Shown: positions 52,136-64,000 of the stretch, in pieces
How positions within the stretch are numbered: position 1 is the stretch's first letter
How the letters are laid out: every line of letters begins with the position of its first letter
Source: Pipra filicauda
Lineage: Eukaryota; Chordata; Aves; Passeriformes; Pipridae
Length of the DNA: 64,000 nt
Direction: 5' to 3'
Assembly (NCBI RefSeq): GCF_003945595.2
Contig: NW_024104311.1
Coordinates: forward strand, 806,001 to 870,000
Program-made: the position numbers and the translations under genes
Notes under the pieces: model-generated
The model's database searches: none
What the model saw: the letters and a program-made list of their open reading frames with translations, nothing else
Told to the model about the DNA's origin: nothing

Positions 52136-54614
52136 TTCCTGTTTTAACTTTCAAGCATGGAATTCCTCAGAAGCTTTTGCATGAAAGACTCTTAACTGTG
52201 CTAATGGAACAGCAAAGAGAAATAAATAAGTGGCATTTGACAAGAACATATCAAGATGCTCATTTTTTAAACTAAGCCAAGGTTAACCTGAGCTTCTATT
52301 ATTTAAGGCAGCCCTTAGTGCTTTCTGTAGTCAGAGTTAAGCCTATTTTGGTTTTTGAGTCCTGCTCCCCTGCCCAGCGTTTTGGAAACTTCAGGGAAGT
52401 TCTCTGACAGGTCTGGTCCAGCAAGTGAGGAATTTTCAGGCTGGTGATGTAAATGTAGCAGCTTTTCAGACACCCCACCTCCTCAGTCCATCTAACATAT
52501 TATCAATGGAAACAGTAAAGAGAAAGATGCAGCATTTCTTAAAAAAAGAGTTACAGCACTTGATAGGAAATTACTTTTCTTCCCCCATGCATTCTTAGTA
52601 AAGAAATTCAGTTCTTCAAAACAGAAATCAGCAGCTGACATGTACTTCCCCAAAGTCTTGAGCATGAAAAATTTTCAGGCCTTCAGCTCAAATGACTGGT
52701 TGTCTCTTGCTAGCATCATCACTGAAACTTCTTCAAGAAAAAGATCTTAGAAAAGCTCCATAAACTATATTTAGATGCCAGTATGTTGCAAAGTTTAAGA
52801 ACTACTAAAAATGCTTTCAGTTTCCTTATCTGTGAAGCTTAAAAGGAAAATCTAATGATTTTTCATGCTGAAAGATGCTCTGTGAACACAGCTTTGAAAC
52901 AGGAGACACCCAGTTTTATAGCTCACAAAAGGGACTAATTGTGTTCCACAGCTTCCTAACTAGTTTGATCCTTGAACTCCAAATCATTCTTCCTTCTGGT
53001 TGGAAGTGGAATGCAAGATGACTGCTTCCCTAGAAAGCAATGCTGAGAATGAACTGTGAATGCCTAGTTCTTTTTCATTTCCCCAATAACATGCTTTGAA
53101 AAGAGGAATTTGCTTCATATTTCTTCACAAACTTGCACTCTGATTTGCTTGGTCACATCATGAGTTATTCTTTAAAATAGGCAGTCCTGTTGAAAGAGGA
53201 GTTCATAAAAAAATCACTTGATATTCTAAGTTGAGATAAAAATGATAAATGACTTTATCTGTGGCAGATAAATTTGCTAAATATTTTGAAAAGTTTATAA
53301 GGCTACGTAGCCAATGTTTTTCATGAAAAATGTCATAAGTATCCCCACCAGCATATCTGATAGCAAGTTTATTTCAGCTGTCTAATACTCAGTGGAATGG
53401 ATAAAAATACAGAAATGGGAAAGGATTATTTAGATCTGGGATAGCAAGTGTTTTTTCAGATGTCACCTTTTTAGGGCAGAATCTCATCTTTACACCAGTC
53501 TGGTAAAGTCCTGATTCCCCGATGGTAGCACACAAGTACAAGATATAACTGCAAACATGTAGGCTTGTCTCCAAAAAGTTTGAATATTCAATTTGTGAAA
53601 TTACAGCTGAATGTCACAATCTAGTATTTAAAAATTAAATATTGATTAGCAGTATTTCCTTTACTGTTTATACATAAAGAATTCTAATTTTGAATATGGA
53701 TGGCTTGTTGCATATAAAAAATATTTATATTCATATCAGTGAATGGCAGAAGCATCACTGGCTTCTTGTCTTCCTGGCTTCAGTGCTACTGAACTTCGGC
53801 AAAATGCCATTCATGACTCATACTATTTATTTATTTATTCTTTATTTTTAGACTAATGGGAACTTTATGAATTCCTTCCCTGATTTCTAAGAGAAATACC
53901 ACTTAGCTGAGATCCTGAAAAATGGTGATTCAGAATCTTAAATTACTGCCTTAATGAACAGCCTTAATTCTTAATGAGTTCAGGTAATCACTAAATAATT
54001 GATTTTAATTTTGAAGATATTGCTGTTAAATTTTGTGGGTTTTTTTTCAAATTCTTTTCTTATCTAAACTCACACTATTAAACGGTTGTCAAGGTGACTA
54101 TTTAGTTTCTATTAATAACATTTTTTTTAAATCTCAGGAATATTTTTCATTTGCAATTTAGTGTACAACTCCCCAAAAATGCTCCATAGAAACTATAAGC
54201 ATCATATATAGTATGAAGAACCCATGTCATCATCCAAATGACAAAACATATGAAAATGCACATTAGTTAGGAAAGCAGTAGTGTAGTATCACGTGTACAA
54301 ACCAAGCTCAGCATCTGGAATGGTGGGAGCTCAACTCTACATTAGCCTTTGGGACTGTTTCAGCTCTCAGTCTCTTCCCTTTTTCTTTCTCTTTTGCTTT
54401 TTCTACATCATCACTGGGATTGTAACATTTGTAGTTCAAAACATGCAGTAGAAAGCATGATTGTGCTGTAATAACTTTTAGTATTAGGTACAAAATACTT
54501 CCATTCAAGAACAGAGAGTGAAAGTCATTCTTCATAAATATTTGCATAGACAATGAAAGCATTTAATGCATTTTGTTTCATGTTGTATTAATGTAAGTAG
54601 ATTATTGCCAGTAA

Positions 54615-54624
54615 GGGGGGGGGG
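54615..54624. repeat. Poly-G run (10 bp)
   Basis: Ten consecutive G in intron 1. Unusual in such AT-rich sequence, and a place where sequence accuracy may be lower. Confidence 0.85.
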
Positions 54625-55593
54625 ATTTTTTTCTGCTAGCAAGTGTAAATTATAAAAGCATAACAAACAGCTTTGTCTAAATGAAATGTAATCAGATGTG
54701 AGAACAACTTGGTAAGCTTTCATTTAATGCACAAGAGTCATTAACAGAACCATCTCCTGTGTATCATTTAAAGTCTGTATTTACTATTTGAACAATTAGC
54801 ATTTAAATCTTTAGCATTTTATTACACAATTTTAGCTTGAATATTTTCCACTAAATCTCAGCTCACTTCCAGATAGTATTCATTTATGATGTGCTTTTCA
54901 CCTTTTGTTTGCTGACAGGAAAATGAGATAAGAGAAAAATCTTAGCCAGAGGTCTGGACAGGCAGACATGTTCAATGCAGCATGTAAGAATCTAATAGCA
55001 TAGAGACATCTCAAGCATTCCCATATACATTCCCAAAAGAATTTTTTTCCTCCCTTGAGAAACAGCACATAGACCATGGGGACATCCTGCTCTAGGGAAA
55101 AAAGAAAAAAAAAAGGAAAAAGATAAAAATGCAATTTAAAATGTTGCTTTTTTCCTTCTGCAGTGTAATATTATTTCCCAAAAGTTACAAGCTACTAAAA
55201 TTGATAAATGACTTTCAGAAAACATAGAGAAATAAATTATTTTATTAAAAGCTGATTTAAAATAGCCTAAAGTCTGATTGATGGGGATTGATGCAATGCC
55301 CTTAAAAATGTGTTCCCTTAGGTCTGTCAAGATAAATGACTCTTGGAAGGGATAGTGATCCTTCTATTTCTATTCTGACTTTAAGCAGTAGCAACATTGA
55401 CAGACTGTGAAAACAAGTATGAAAAGCTATTCTAAAGAGAACAAAACTGAAATCTGTACAGTATTTTGGCTTCACAACAGCAATACACAACACATAAAAG
55501 TGATATGGAAATACAAATATAAGCACACATGGAGAACCTGGCAATATGGTGCTCCACGCATTGCATACATGCACATTAAGCAGCACGTGTAGC

Positions 55594-55615
55594 ATATATA
55601 TATATATATATATAT
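55594..55615. repeat. (AT)11 microsatellite
   Basis: Uninterrupted AT dinucleotide repeat of 22 bp within intron 1. Confidence 0.95.
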
Positions 55616-58600
55616 GTAAAATACTACATATTGCTTATATGAACTGCTGTGATGAAATTGTGACCGTGTTTTCTTCTTTTTTAAAGACTACATTACTACA
55701 TTTCACTGTTAACCATATCCAAGGATCCAAGGCGGCTCATCCCAAGAAACCCTTCCTCATGTAGAAACTTCAATTATACTACAAATAAACAATTTAAATA
55801 TTTAGTATCTCAGTTGGAAGTTAAGTACGTGAAAATAGTCTTTTAAAAAACTATATTTTTGTCTTTATGTACAAAAATGTATGTGTGAATCAGAAATTTA
55901 AGGATTTTATGGCATATAAGGATAACCTTCTACAATGAGACAACTGCACATTGGCACAGAGTTTGAAAAAAATGTTCCAATTTATGGGCTAAATTCTACT
56001 TCAGATGACTCATGAAGAAACCAGATGTGGCCACAATCCAAAGATCACTGCCACTCTGAAAAAAGGGCAGGGCAACTAAGACCAAGCATTACTGGGTTAA
56101 AGATAACTCAAGACATCTGGAGTGTGAGAAGTAGGAAGGTCTCATCTGTACTCTGAAAATGTATTTTGAAGAGAACTGATGAGTCTCATCAGCAGTTTTT
56201 GTACTTTGCCCTGTCACTAGAACTCAGCAAAACTGATGATGGACGCTTAAGTACATTTTCTATCTTGCTCACTTTTGTGAATATACCAAACATCTTGAGG
56301 AATAAAATACCCCAAGGATGATGACCACAGGTATTGGAAGGGCTGATTAAATTCCGATGGTTTAAATTCACAAAGGTAAATTTTGAATAAAGCACAGGAC
56401 ATTTTTAGTAGGAATGTGAGAACAATAACTCACAAAGCTTTTGACAATTTAATGTATGTATCACATCTCACTCCTATGCAGAAGAGAACACCTAAAAGTT
56501 GTAGATGCCTGTGGTTGTAAAAGAGTGGCAAAAGCCAAAATGGTTCAGAAAAAAAAAGCTCACAAATTTTTATTAACAAACTACACACTTGGCGTGGAAA
56601 TTGGCATATGTTTGCCCCTATCTTCTAATAATAAGAGTAATAAAAGAACAGCTGAGAAGGTGTCCAATGTCCTTGTGGTGCCACCCAGGCTTTGGAGGGA
56701 TACTTTTTTATAGGTGAGTTTTCCCCACCCTGGGATTAAGTTTCTCACTCTTCACGTAAATGAGTCATCACACACAATCCGTTCTTCTGGACTTTTACAG
56801 AAATGGGTTGGGGGACTTTGAGGGTCTTTTGATGGTCTTGATCACCCCCTCAGTTGACAGTCTGTGCCTTACTGCCCAGGCTTCTACATATGTCAAACAT
56901 TGTAGCTTCAAATGCACATTCAAAAAATGCCTAGCTGTAAACATTGTATTTTCTGTTGCTAGGTTTTCTGCTGGATCTACTCCACTCTTGGAAATTCAAA
57001 ACAAAAGCTAGAGGAAAAAACACCACATACATGTCATTAGCCCTGCAATTTTCTCTGTATCTACATTACATGACTAAACATGCAATATGTGTTGTAATAC
57101 AACCTGTTCATACAGGACACAGTACTATATTAAATATTAAACTCATATTTAACATTATCTCTCCCTGAAAATAAACATTACAGTTGACAGAATCAGATTA
57201 GAAACATCAAGAAAATCACCAAACTTTATTTGGAAAGCCTGCTCCAACAACTGACAAATTCTATAAAATAGAATAAGCAGTCCCTACTATTTGTACCATT
57301 TATATGGGGTAGCATTTGGCAAAGAAGTGATGTATGTATTCATGTAGCTATAAATGCTGCCAGGAACGTGACTGCTTAATTAGTACAGATTAAACATTTA
57401 GCAGCAAAGAACAAAAGCAAGATCTCATTTGTAACTGTAAATGAAAAAATTGGTAACTCAAAGCGTCTTTGAAATGCAAAAATAAGTCACTGATTCTTTG
57501 TAAAATTGTTCTGCAATATGTACACAAACGATATGATAGCAGTCAGGAAGGCTTTTCATTTGAATAAGTACTGAAAATTCTTCATAAAGGATTAATACTA
57601 TCTCTGCCAATGGTTAGAAAACAAATTTCTTTTAGTGCATACTCTACACGTCTTTTCTTTCTTGTCAATTTAAAGCTTGCTTAAAAAAGGACAGTCTTGG
57701 CTATAAAAGCAATGTGTTGGAATGTGTTCCACTATGATTGACCTGTTCTTGTTTTTTTGGCAACTTGGCTAAAGTATTTTCATCAAACTTTATGATTTTA
57801 TATAATTTGAAGTAATAAACCACGACACAGCCCCAAAGTGATGACCTTAGATAATTTCTTCTCTCTAAAAATGCATCACTTTAACTGTTACAGATTTTAA
57901 CTGTGAAATTATTTCAATTTTCCCAGCTTTTTGGCAGTGTAAACATACTTTGAGGCATGTTTTTTTCCCATCTGTGCTTTCATATTTATATTTACTTTAT
58001 TCCAAAATACATGCAAGCCAACTTCGTACACAAAAGATAGAATGTTTTATAAAAAAATCCCACCAAAAAATCACTGAAATGCTATCAAATATTCATTCTT
58101 TCAAAAGTGAATGTATTAATACCTCTTTTCCTCTCCCCTGTAATTGCCTTAAGTTAGGACTCATTGATTGACTTACTCCCTCAAAAACAGAATTTCTGAA
58201 GGAAGATGCATCACTAATAGTCAGCTATTAGGTTTTGACAATTTCTTTGTCCGAAATAACCATCATGTAATCAAGGTTACGACATATCAACACAATTCTT
58301 ACATGCCAAATATTATTTGAATTAAAAGGAGATTAAACATTATCTTCCCATAACTAGCTACGTGGCAAAGGAGAAATCTAGCCAATAATTGCTGCTGCAC
58401 CCTCCAAATTGGAGCAAAATATTGAAGATGACAGACATGCTGTTCAAACCAAACTGCCAAACTTCCCAACTGACAGATGGGGACAGCAGCATTCATTCCT
58501 GTGTCTTTCCCTCCTTTAAACGACTCAGCCTATTCTTCTCTCTTCAGCAATTTCTGAGTGTGCTACTGCTTACAAAGGAAGGAGGCTCCTTTGCAGGAAC

Positions 58601-59790
58601 TGATGAATGGTACTCTACAAAGAAATGTGCCACAAAGAACTGCAGTCTGGCAAAATGGCTGCTAATCCTCAATGTTGTCAATGAAGCTCAGCTGTGGTTG
58701 TGGGAACTGGAGCCTGAATTAAAATGTTCTTCCACCTCCCTCTCAGGGAAAGCTGAGGGTCTTGCTTTCTGAGAGTATGCAATGGGAACGTTCTGCTCTC
58801 ACTAAGGTCAGTGGGAGATGGTGGGCATTTTGGATGAACATCATTCTTTGAAGAGAGATGAAAGCACCTGCCACTTAAAAAAAATTAGGAAATATAGTTG
58901 TAAAAAGTCCTGCTTTCTACAGTTTTGCATTTTATGATGAAGAGAGGGTGGAATATAAGCAAAGGGATGAGTGCGTATCTTGGTTCAGGTCAGGAAAAGA
59001 GATTTTATGATATGTACATGCAGAGAATGTACAAAAGTGGGAGAGGACTGGTGAATATGAAGTAAAAAACAGAAGGGATTTATGTAATCATGCTTTGTAG
59101 GACTTTTAGGGAAAAAAAACACAAGAAGCTCCAAAGCCACTTAATAGGTCAATATAATTTTGATGTTTCATGTCACTCGAAATTAGAATAAATAAGTCAG
59201 ATAATGAAACTGGCTTTAAATCTTAATATAAATCCCTTTTGGTGTTCATATTTCGTGCTTTCAAGTAAGCACAGATACCATATTCCCTAAGTTACTTATT
59301 TAATATTTTTAAGTTGAAAAACAGATGTGAAGACGTAACCATTAAACTGGAATCAAGAGAATACTTCAATGATTTAGAATTCACCACATCAATGAGATTA
59401 TTTGAAAGAGGTCAGATACTTGGAGATATGCTTATACTTACAGATACTCAAATAAGATAAATTATGAAAATGCAGATCTGTGTGTATAAACAACTTCTTG
59501 CTAAAGTTGCAAGCATGGTGACAAGGGGTATAAAAATCTGGCAACCAGAACCACCAGATGCCTTAAATTGTAATCACAGGTTTTGCATACTGTAATCAGA
59601 GCAACCTTACAGCTGTGCGTTTGAAATGGGCAATTCCCTAAGCCTACCACAAAATGTTTACCTTACCTTTAAGCCCAGAATTAACTCATTTTTTAGTTGT
59701 GTGTTTTGGAGTAACTCAGCGATAACAATTTCAAAGAAGTCATGCAGTTCCGTAATCCTGTATGCGGAGATGACTTTGCTGAGATTCTCA

Positions 59791-59842
59791 TCTGATCTCT
59801 AGTGAAAAAGGATCATTCTGATCTCTAGTGAAAAAGGAATCA
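59791..59842. repeat. 26-bp tandem duplication
   Basis: TCTGATCTCTAGTGAAAAAG followed by GATCAT (59791-59816) is repeated directly from 59817, with the copies identical for the first 22 bases. It lies in ANGPT2 intron 1, about 1.4 kb before exon 2. Confidence 0.93.
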
Positions 59843-61252
59843 ACCTTGAAGAGTGAGTTTTAATATCCACAACTATTTCATAAAAGAATCAAAGCTCATG
59901 AACAGTCTATCTTTGTTGATCTATTCATTGCTGTCTTTCTTTTTACTTTTTGTGGGCCTTTTTTTCTAAATTAAAGATGATGCAATATTTTCAATGCTTT
60001 CTCATACAGTAGCTCTTTGATACCTGAGATGTCTCACTCTTTCTTTTTTTTTCCTCTGTATGTCCTTTTTTCCCCCCCATGGTTTGATAGAATATGAAAT
60101 CATAAGATGTTTTTCCTCACTGATACGGAAAGTAGCCATGCAGTAACGTTTAAAGTTTCTCCTTACTACAAGCCATCATTCATATCAAGATAGCATTATC
60201 AAAATAATATTTTCAAAAATTCAAGATATCAATCTGTTTTACCATTTTACTTAGATTAGGAATTGGTCATGTGTTATAATTTGTGCTTAACGACATTAGC
60301 TATTTGTTATTAGCTAGTATCCTCTTTGTAGGTACAGCATGAAATTCAAAATTTATTATGGATCTCTTGTTAGAACAGTGTTGAAGTAGAACTTTGATTC
60401 TAGAAATTTCTGGAAATTTCACCAGTCAATGGTTTGAGTTCAAACATAAGCCATGAAAGAAATATGAAGTATTAGCAATGTTACTGAGAAAATGATATTA
60501 AAGAAGTGTGGACAAAAATCAGACTGCTTTTTGATAATCCAGACAGGTGGAAGGAGACATATATAAGGTTACTTTAATTTTATCCTTGCTACTTATTTTC
60601 TTCTTGCTTTCCTTGAAAGCTGGGTACTCTGTTATAAAATGACTACTAAAAAAGCCCAATTACAGAAATTACTTCAAAATCAAGTATTTTAAACAACTTT
60701 TGCATTCCTAAATCCTAAGCATTTAAAGTATTTATAGGTTTTTCTATGGTTTCATGTCTTTATTTGAAATTCTCTCTGACAAAAATGTGCATGTAAGAGT
60801 TTTAAATGACATCTGACCTCTTCTCTGACTACTAGTCATGTGATGAAAAATGCTTTTGAAAATATTTAACTGTAAATACAGGAAGATGACTAAACTCTTA
60901 AACTTTTGTCTTCTAAAAAATTCCCATCGCTGCCAAAGCTGGTGAAGCTCCTCTGATAGTGGGAGCACTAAGGCAGAAAATCTTCCAAGTGCCCACAAGC
61001 ATTCTTACCACTGTACCTTCTATCTACCACTGCAAATCTCTGTTCCTTCCCTTAGAAAATGAGTGGCCACACATTCCTTATCACATTTGCCCTTCCTCTC
61101 ACAGAACTTAACATTGGGAAGCTTCACATAAATACAGAACAAGGACAAGGAACAAATTTGTTCAGCAAGGCAGCAAGCAGGCTTACTGTACTACCTCCCT
61201 TTCCAACATTTTAAAGAATGCAACTATCTTCTCTCTTTCCTTTCCCATGTAG

Positions 61253-61408
61253 CTTGAGAATTACATCCAAGACAGTATGAAGAAAGAAATGGTAGAGATC
61301 CAGCAAACTGCAGTGCAGAACCAGACTGCAGTAATGATTGAAATAGGCACAAACTTACTAAATCAAACAGCTGAACAGACCCGCAAATTAACAGATGTTG
61401 AAGCACAA
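61253..61408 (+). CDS. ANGPT2: Angiopoietin-2 exon 2, residues 96-147
   Basis: This 156-bp exon of 52 whole codons (phase 0 at both ends) encodes the coiled-coil segment from L-E-N-Y-I-Q to D-V-E-A-Q. The coiled coil drives dimer and higher-order assembly of angiopoietins, which is needed to cluster TEK receptors. The match to known ANGPT2 is near-exact through KKEMVEIQQ, VMIEIGTNLLNQTAEQTRKL and TDVEAQ. N-glycosylation sequons are at N118 (NQT) and N132 (NQT). The acceptor is preceded by a long pyrimidine tract ending CCCATGTAG, and the donor is consensus (CAA followed by GTAAGT). There are no stops, frameshifts or odd codons. Confidence 0.98.
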
Positions 61409-63483
61409 GTAAGTAATGAATTTCAACCTAAAAATGCTTCTGCTTCCCAAATACTACAACTATACATTTAACACCGTTTATTGTTACACTATTTAGTTCA
61501 ACAATTACAAGTCAATCACCAAGAGCTCCACCCAGCCTAAGAATACATTAGTATTTGATAATACCTAGTTCCATCTCAAGCCCAGTGTTGTCACCTGAGT
61601 GATTTCCTTTACAGCAGGATTTGAAGTAAGTCCAGCAAGATAACTGTTACATTAATCTTTAAACGGAATGTACTTAAAACTACTATACTATACCTAAGCA
61701 TCAGTTGGGTCCTAGTGTGCTTTCATACAACCTTCATTGTATATCTCTGTTGATTATTCACCACTTTAGCTAAAAGAAAGTTCCTTCAAACTGCCTTTGC
61801 TCCATTTACCAGGTTCATTGCTTCTTAAAATGGAAACTTTTCTATTTTTTTTAACTTGTCAAGAAAAATGTGTCTTTTTAATGAATGCTTTCACAGATAC
61901 TCTAAGTGGTTCCAGCACAATGCACTGTATTGTGGATAACAGAGGGATACATAAACAAATCTGAGATAAATCAAGAAAAAAGAAATTAGAAGGCTTCTAG
62001 AAAAGCATATTCACACAAAAGTAAACCTGCCTGCTGTACATATTACTTGCTAACTTACTTTAAAAAAAAGGGTTTATCTTTAATTATGGTTTAATTGAAA
62101 AACATTAACATTCTGTTAAACAGAATGCAGATATTAATAGGAGGACAAGTCCAATCAATGTAGAATGGCATGCATTTGTATTTTTGCAGACATGGTGGGA
62201 AAATTCAGATATATAACTGCCAAAACACATAATGAACATAGCATGCAGCACATAACATTTTATATAATATAAATAGCATACAAAATCTAAAATCCTTGTT
62301 AGACATTTTACTATCTGTAGAATTCATCCAATGAATAAAATTCCACTTTTTAACAAGTCTTTGTGAATTCTTTGATAAACTGATAGTTCATAGCTCACAG
62401 AGGTACTGAATTTAACTTTCTGATTGCATTATTCAGGAGCCTAATATTTTGCACATGTTGAGAGAATGTATTTATTCATTCACTGTAATGTCTTTATGGA
62501 AATTACTCAATTATTTTCTGCTTAGAGGAAGAAAATCCTGACTGTAACTTTCCTTCTCTGCTTGAAATTACTGGTGACTGGGTTTAAGGCTTAATTAGCA
62601 ACATAAGGAAATTAACAAACAATTGCTCTCTCAAGGACACTTACTTCTGGCAATAGTTTTCAATTACACTTAAGTGTGAAATCATGTCCTGAATGACTGT
62701 TTAACATGAAGGACATGAGTAATCAATTCTTCCTGTCAAGGAAAGCCAAATTCTGTTGAATTAAAAAAAGCTGTTCTAAAACAATGAGAAAATATTTCTA
62801 GAAAACATGCCTCAAAGTAATGCAATCCCATACAGACCGAACACTATCTTCCATGTTTCCTAGTATCTGTATCTCTTGATTTAAAGATGCAAGTAAAGTG
62901 TAAACAATACATTTAGAAAAGGTAACATTAAAATGGAAAGAATGAATTGACAAGAGTGTGGTTCACATGAAAAACATTTAAAAATATAATTTGGGATTGA
63001 GAAAAATAGCTAGGAGGGAACTATCAAGTGATTTTAGGACTAGGCCAAGATTTCAGCAAGTGAGAGAGTACATACTTTCTACACCAGACTGAGATAACAA
63101 CTCAACTCATTCTTTGAGCAACAACCATAACAGTTCCAGTAATGAAGTAAGAATTATCATAACAGAGGGGAAGTTATAACAGCAAAGCTAAAGTACACAG
63201 TAACTCTCATCCATTGATCAGAAATGTAGCAGAATACTTAAATATTCCCACTCATATATGGTATCGTAATAATAAAATTAGTGCAACTATGCGTATTCTT
63301 CTTCATTCTGATTCCATGAACATTTGTGCCCACATTAAGTGTTGAAAAATATATATTTTTTAATCATAAGCTTAAGAAGAGATTTGCATGATTTCAGAAC
63401 ATAAAAAAATTAACATAACAAAATTAAAATTTATATAAGAGAAGTATCTTAATTGTCAAATTTTTTTTGTAAATTTTATTTAG
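61409..63483 (+). other. ANGPT2: ANGPT2 intron 2 (2.1 kb)
   Basis: GTAAGT donor and TTTTATTTAG acceptor. AT-rich; I see no repeat family or hidden exon in it. Confidence 0.95.
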
Positions 63484-63605
63484 GTATTAAACCAGACAAC
63501 CAGACTTGAACTTCAGCTTTTGGAACACTCTCTTTCAACAAACAAACTTGAAAGACAGATTTCAGATCAGACCAATGAGATAACAAAATTACAAGAAAAA
63601 AACAG
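63484..63605 (+). CDS. ANGPT2: Angiopoietin-2 exon 3, residues 148-188 (partial gene)
   Basis: This 122-bp exon encodes 40 codons plus two bases of the next, continuing the coiled coil: V-L-N-Q-T-T-R-L-E-L-Q-L-L-E-H at the start and I-T-K-L-Q-E-K-N at the end. A sequon is at N150 (NQT). A heptad-like pattern of leucine and isoleucine is visible (LELQLLEHSLSTNKLERQI). The donor after AACAG is a perfect GTAAGT and the acceptor is TTTATTTAG. The exon's phase (0 in, 2 out) and length match the vertebrate ANGPT2 structure. The remaining coiled-coil exons and the C-terminal fibrinogen-like receptor-binding domain are not in the window, so the gene is incomplete here, not truncated by mutation. Confidence 0.97.
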
Positions 63606-64000
63606 GTAAGTTTGCCTATCAGCCCAATGAAATGCTATTCCCTGAAGTGCCCTTCTAATAGTTTTAGAAACAAATGTACTGAAGTAGGAAAATAAGCCCT
63701 GGTACACAAGCTCCCCACACCCAGCTATGCTCATTACAAAGGTCATATATTATTTAAAGCCTAGCAGATCATGCAGGTTTCTTCTTGTATTCTCTTTATA
63801 TATCATTTTTCACTATTTAAAGTTCTCCTTTATTTAAGGAACTTAAGGCTAAAACTGCAGGACTTCTCAGTACGTCAGTTGTAGCCAATTTATATTCTTC
63901 TTTAGTCTGATCAAGATGAAGTTATCAGTAACCTGATTCAAACTAACTGAGTGCAACCACATCTCCAAAATTTTATTTCCAAGTAGTACACAGCTATCCT
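63606..64000 (+). other. ANGPT2: Start of ANGPT2 intron 3
   Basis: Sequence after the consensus GTAAGT donor. It runs off the window and nothing else is recognisable in it. Confidence 0.9.

Larger units (their letters stand above)
40461..61252 (+). other. ANGPT2: ANGPT2 intron 1 (20.8 kb)
   Basis: Bounded by donor GTGGGG (40461) and acceptor CCCATGTAG (ending 61252) after a good pyrimidine tract. It contains two - strand CR1 fragments (46054-46270 and 50616-51432), several microsatellites and two short tandem duplications (52110-52135 and 59791-59842). A patch richer in GC and CpG lies at about 48440-48740. Long open frames at 43400-43819 (- strand, 139 codons) and 58389-58772 (+ strand, 127 codons) match nothing I recognise. 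A long first intron is normal for angiopoietin genes. Confidence 0.93.

Noticed and set aside
1..64000. Endogenous retrovirus or LTR element
   Set aside because: I looked for paired LTRs, primer-binding sites and gag/pol-like frames; all reverse-transcriptase-like sequence here belongs to CR1.
1..64000. CRISPR arrays, operons or prokaryotic insertion sequences
   Set aside because: Regularly spaced repeats and dense gene packing are absent, and the only gene is a spliced vertebrate gene.

Overview
The window is vertebrate nuclear DNA, almost certainly from a bird and probably a passerine. It has AT-rich non-coding sequence, GT/AG introns, one CpG-island promoter, several CR1 LINE fragments (two ending in ATTCTATGA-type repeats) and a tRNA-Ile-headed SINE with a CR1-type tail, the architecture of the passerine family TguSINE1. 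There are no bacterial-style operons, CRISPR arrays or recognisable proviruses.

The only protein-coding gene I can support is the 5' half of angiopoietin-2 (ANGPT2) on the + strand: exon 1 (coding part 40176-40460), exon 2 (61253-61408) and exon 3 (63484-63605). They encode residues 1-188 in phases 0/0/2: signal peptide, superclustering region and the start of the coiled coil. The rest of the coiled coil and the fibrinogen-like domain lie beyond the right edge. Upstream is a CpG island (about 39695-40400) with a TATA-like box, a (GGGA)5/(TGCCC)n pair able to form four-stranded structures on opposite strands, and a 12-codon uORF.

Positions 1 to about 39690 are gene-free as far as I can read. 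In amniotes ANGPT2 lies antisense inside a large MCPH1 intron, so this flank may be MCPH1 intron transcribed from the - strand, but I could not find an MCPH1 exon. The flank carries the SINE (7634-7782), four CR1 fragments (14030, 21372, 28781 and 30100), small tandem duplications, and two copies of a LINE tail unlike CR1 (17385-17548 and 33672-33858).

That LINE tail is the most interesting item. Both copies end an ORF with a C-x2-C-x12-H-x3-C zinc-finger-like motif followed by a stop and a short (GAT)n tail. One copy is flanked by a perfect 19-bp target-site duplication. The two copies differ at 14 of 98 hand-aligned positions, which suggests a moderately young RTE-like or other non-CR1 family. 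Intron 1 (20.8 kb) holds two further CR1 fragments and some long but unrecognised open frames; introns 2 and 3 show nothing notable.
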